64,000 nucleotides of DNA, from the NCBI GenBank assembly GCA_964036045.1, contig OZ038385.1, forward strand, positions 1,922,001-1,986,000, in the 5' to 3' direction. The stretch comes from Eutreptiella sp. 'Long Island Sound 2002' (lineage: Eukaryota > Euglenozoa > Euglenophyceae > Eutreptiales > Eutreptiaceae). The translations under genes and the position numbers were made by a program. Positions within the stretch are counted from its first letter, which is position 1. Every line of letters starts with the position of its first letter. Positions 63,423-64,000 of the stretch are shown one piece after another. The notes beneath the pieces were generated by a model. The model did not search any database and had not been told where the DNA came from. It saw only the letters and a program-made list of their open reading frames with translations.

Positions 63423-64000
63423 ATGAATCAGCAACCCTCAACGACCAATGCTAGTGGAAAGGCGCTTCGCAGTTCCCAAGAGCGTAACTCGGTTTCCACC
63501 GCCTCAAGGTTCTCACAAAGGTCGGTCTCCCCAAGAGACAATGCCACTCGCTCTCGCTCTATTTCACCGAAAGAGTCTCTTCCAGTGAGGCCAAAAAAAA
63601 AGGTGACCCCACGCGCAAGCTTGCCAAACATAATGGCGCATATGGGCGGCGCAATGCAAGCACATGCCCGCACCGAGAAGGCTCCTTCTCAATCCTCATA
63701 CGTCTCATATGGAGCACGGAGTCTTGGTGCTAACCCACAAGAGGCCTCCTCTCATGGTTCCCATTTCATTGCGCCCAAACCGCTTCGTGCCAAAGGCGTC
63801 ATAGCCCAAGCTCGGGCTCAAAAAAATGTCGGAAGTGAAAAAAAAGATCATGCGCATGCAACAACTTCTCATCCAAGTGATGACATGAGTCGGGAAAAAA
63901 AAGACGGGGAAAAAAAAGACGGGGAAAAAAAAGGCGGGGAAAAAAAAGACGGGGAAAAAAAAGCCACAAGCGTGTTCTTTCGCCCAACACCCACAAAGGG
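63423..64000 (+). CDS. Ser/Lys-rich protein with DGEKK repeats, partial at the window edge
   Basis: An ATG at 63,423 opens a frame of 192 codons that is still open at the window end. It begins MNQQPSTTNASGKALRSSQE and is Ser/Arg-rich in the first 60 residues (RSRSISPKESLPVRPKKK). It is Ala/His-rich in the middle and near residue 158 carries four DGEKK units encoded by a 15-bp repeat GGGGAAAAAAAAGAC, one unit reading GGEKK. No membrane segment or signal peptide. No domain is recognised. It is the only plus-strand frame that looks coding by composition; it could be a host gene or the gag-like ORF of another element. Confidence 0.5.
   Translation, partial: MNQQPSTTNASGKALRSSQERNSVSTASRFSQRSVSPRDNATRSRSISPKESLPVRPKKKVTPRASLPNIMAHMGGAMQAHARTEKAPSQSSYVSYGARSLGANPQEASSHGSHFIAPKPLRAKGVIAQARAQKNVGSEKKDHAHATTSHPSDDMSREKKDGEKKDGEKKGGEKKDGEKKATSVFFRPTPTK
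63896..63962 (+). repeat. 15-bp coding tandem repeat (DGEKK)n
   Basis: Four in-phase units of GGGGAAAAAAAAGAC with one GAC-to-GGC change. The unit length keeps the frame open. Confidence 0.85.

Overview
The window is eukaryotic repeat-rich DNA built almost wholly of mobile elements. I see no complete host gene. Nearly every coding signal lies on the minus strand: two families of Ty3/gypsy-like LTR retrotransposons (called LTR-A and LTR-B here) and one very large non-LTR element (LINE). Smaller pieces are a miniature LTR element, an AT-rich element with terminal inverted repeats, tRNA-derived SINE-like heads and a duplicated GC-rich block. The LTR-A primer binding site matches a tRNA-iMet ending CCTCTGCTACCA, whereas the land-plant form I recall ends GCTCTGATACCA. 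Together with a LINE that carries APE endonuclease, RNase H and a cysteine-protease-like module, this suggests an alga or other protist rather than a land plant. That is a weak inference.

Layout. 1-6,687 is a pol-deleted LTR-A copy. 6,688-9,114 is gene-less, with poly-C tracts and a tRNA-like head. 9,115-47,656 is an old LTR-B copy split by a nested insertion. A LINE (14,453-46,076) sits in LTR-B coding sequence and is flanked by a perfect 15-bp target-site duplication. That LINE is itself split by a full-length LTR-A element (20,704-33,898) with 2.36-kb LTRs and a 4-bp duplication CTAC. Removing each insertion restores the reading frame of its host element, so the order LTR-B, then LINE, then LTR-A is secure. 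47,678-52,362 holds two copies of a GC-rich block on either side of a 2.3-kb element with 16-bp inverted repeats. 52,363-53,810 is AT-rich with another tRNA-like head. 53,811-63,243 is a second, much younger LTR-B copy whose 3' region is interrupted by a 1.88-kb miniature LTR element (54,758-56,636). At 63,423 a plus-strand reading frame starts and runs off the end of the window.

Biology. Both LTR families encode gag and pol in one frame separated by a single UAG, which implies stop-codon readthrough. In LTR-A both copies can form a stem whose 5' arm overlaps the UAG. Both families also carry, between protease and reverse transcriptase, a segment resembling the adenine-methyltransferase-like domain known from DIRS-type retroelements; LTR-B keeps an NPPF motif. 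The full-length LTR-A copy looks recently inserted, yet has FVDV in place of the YxDD motif of RT and lacks the first RNase H aspartate, so it may have moved with help in trans. The LINE spreads its coding capacity over a very long region: an ORF1-like part, APE endonuclease, RT, RNase H, a zinc finger, then in the same frame a Ulp1-like protease candidate and finally an RS-rich protein with tandem repeats. It is eroded by frameshifts and stops.
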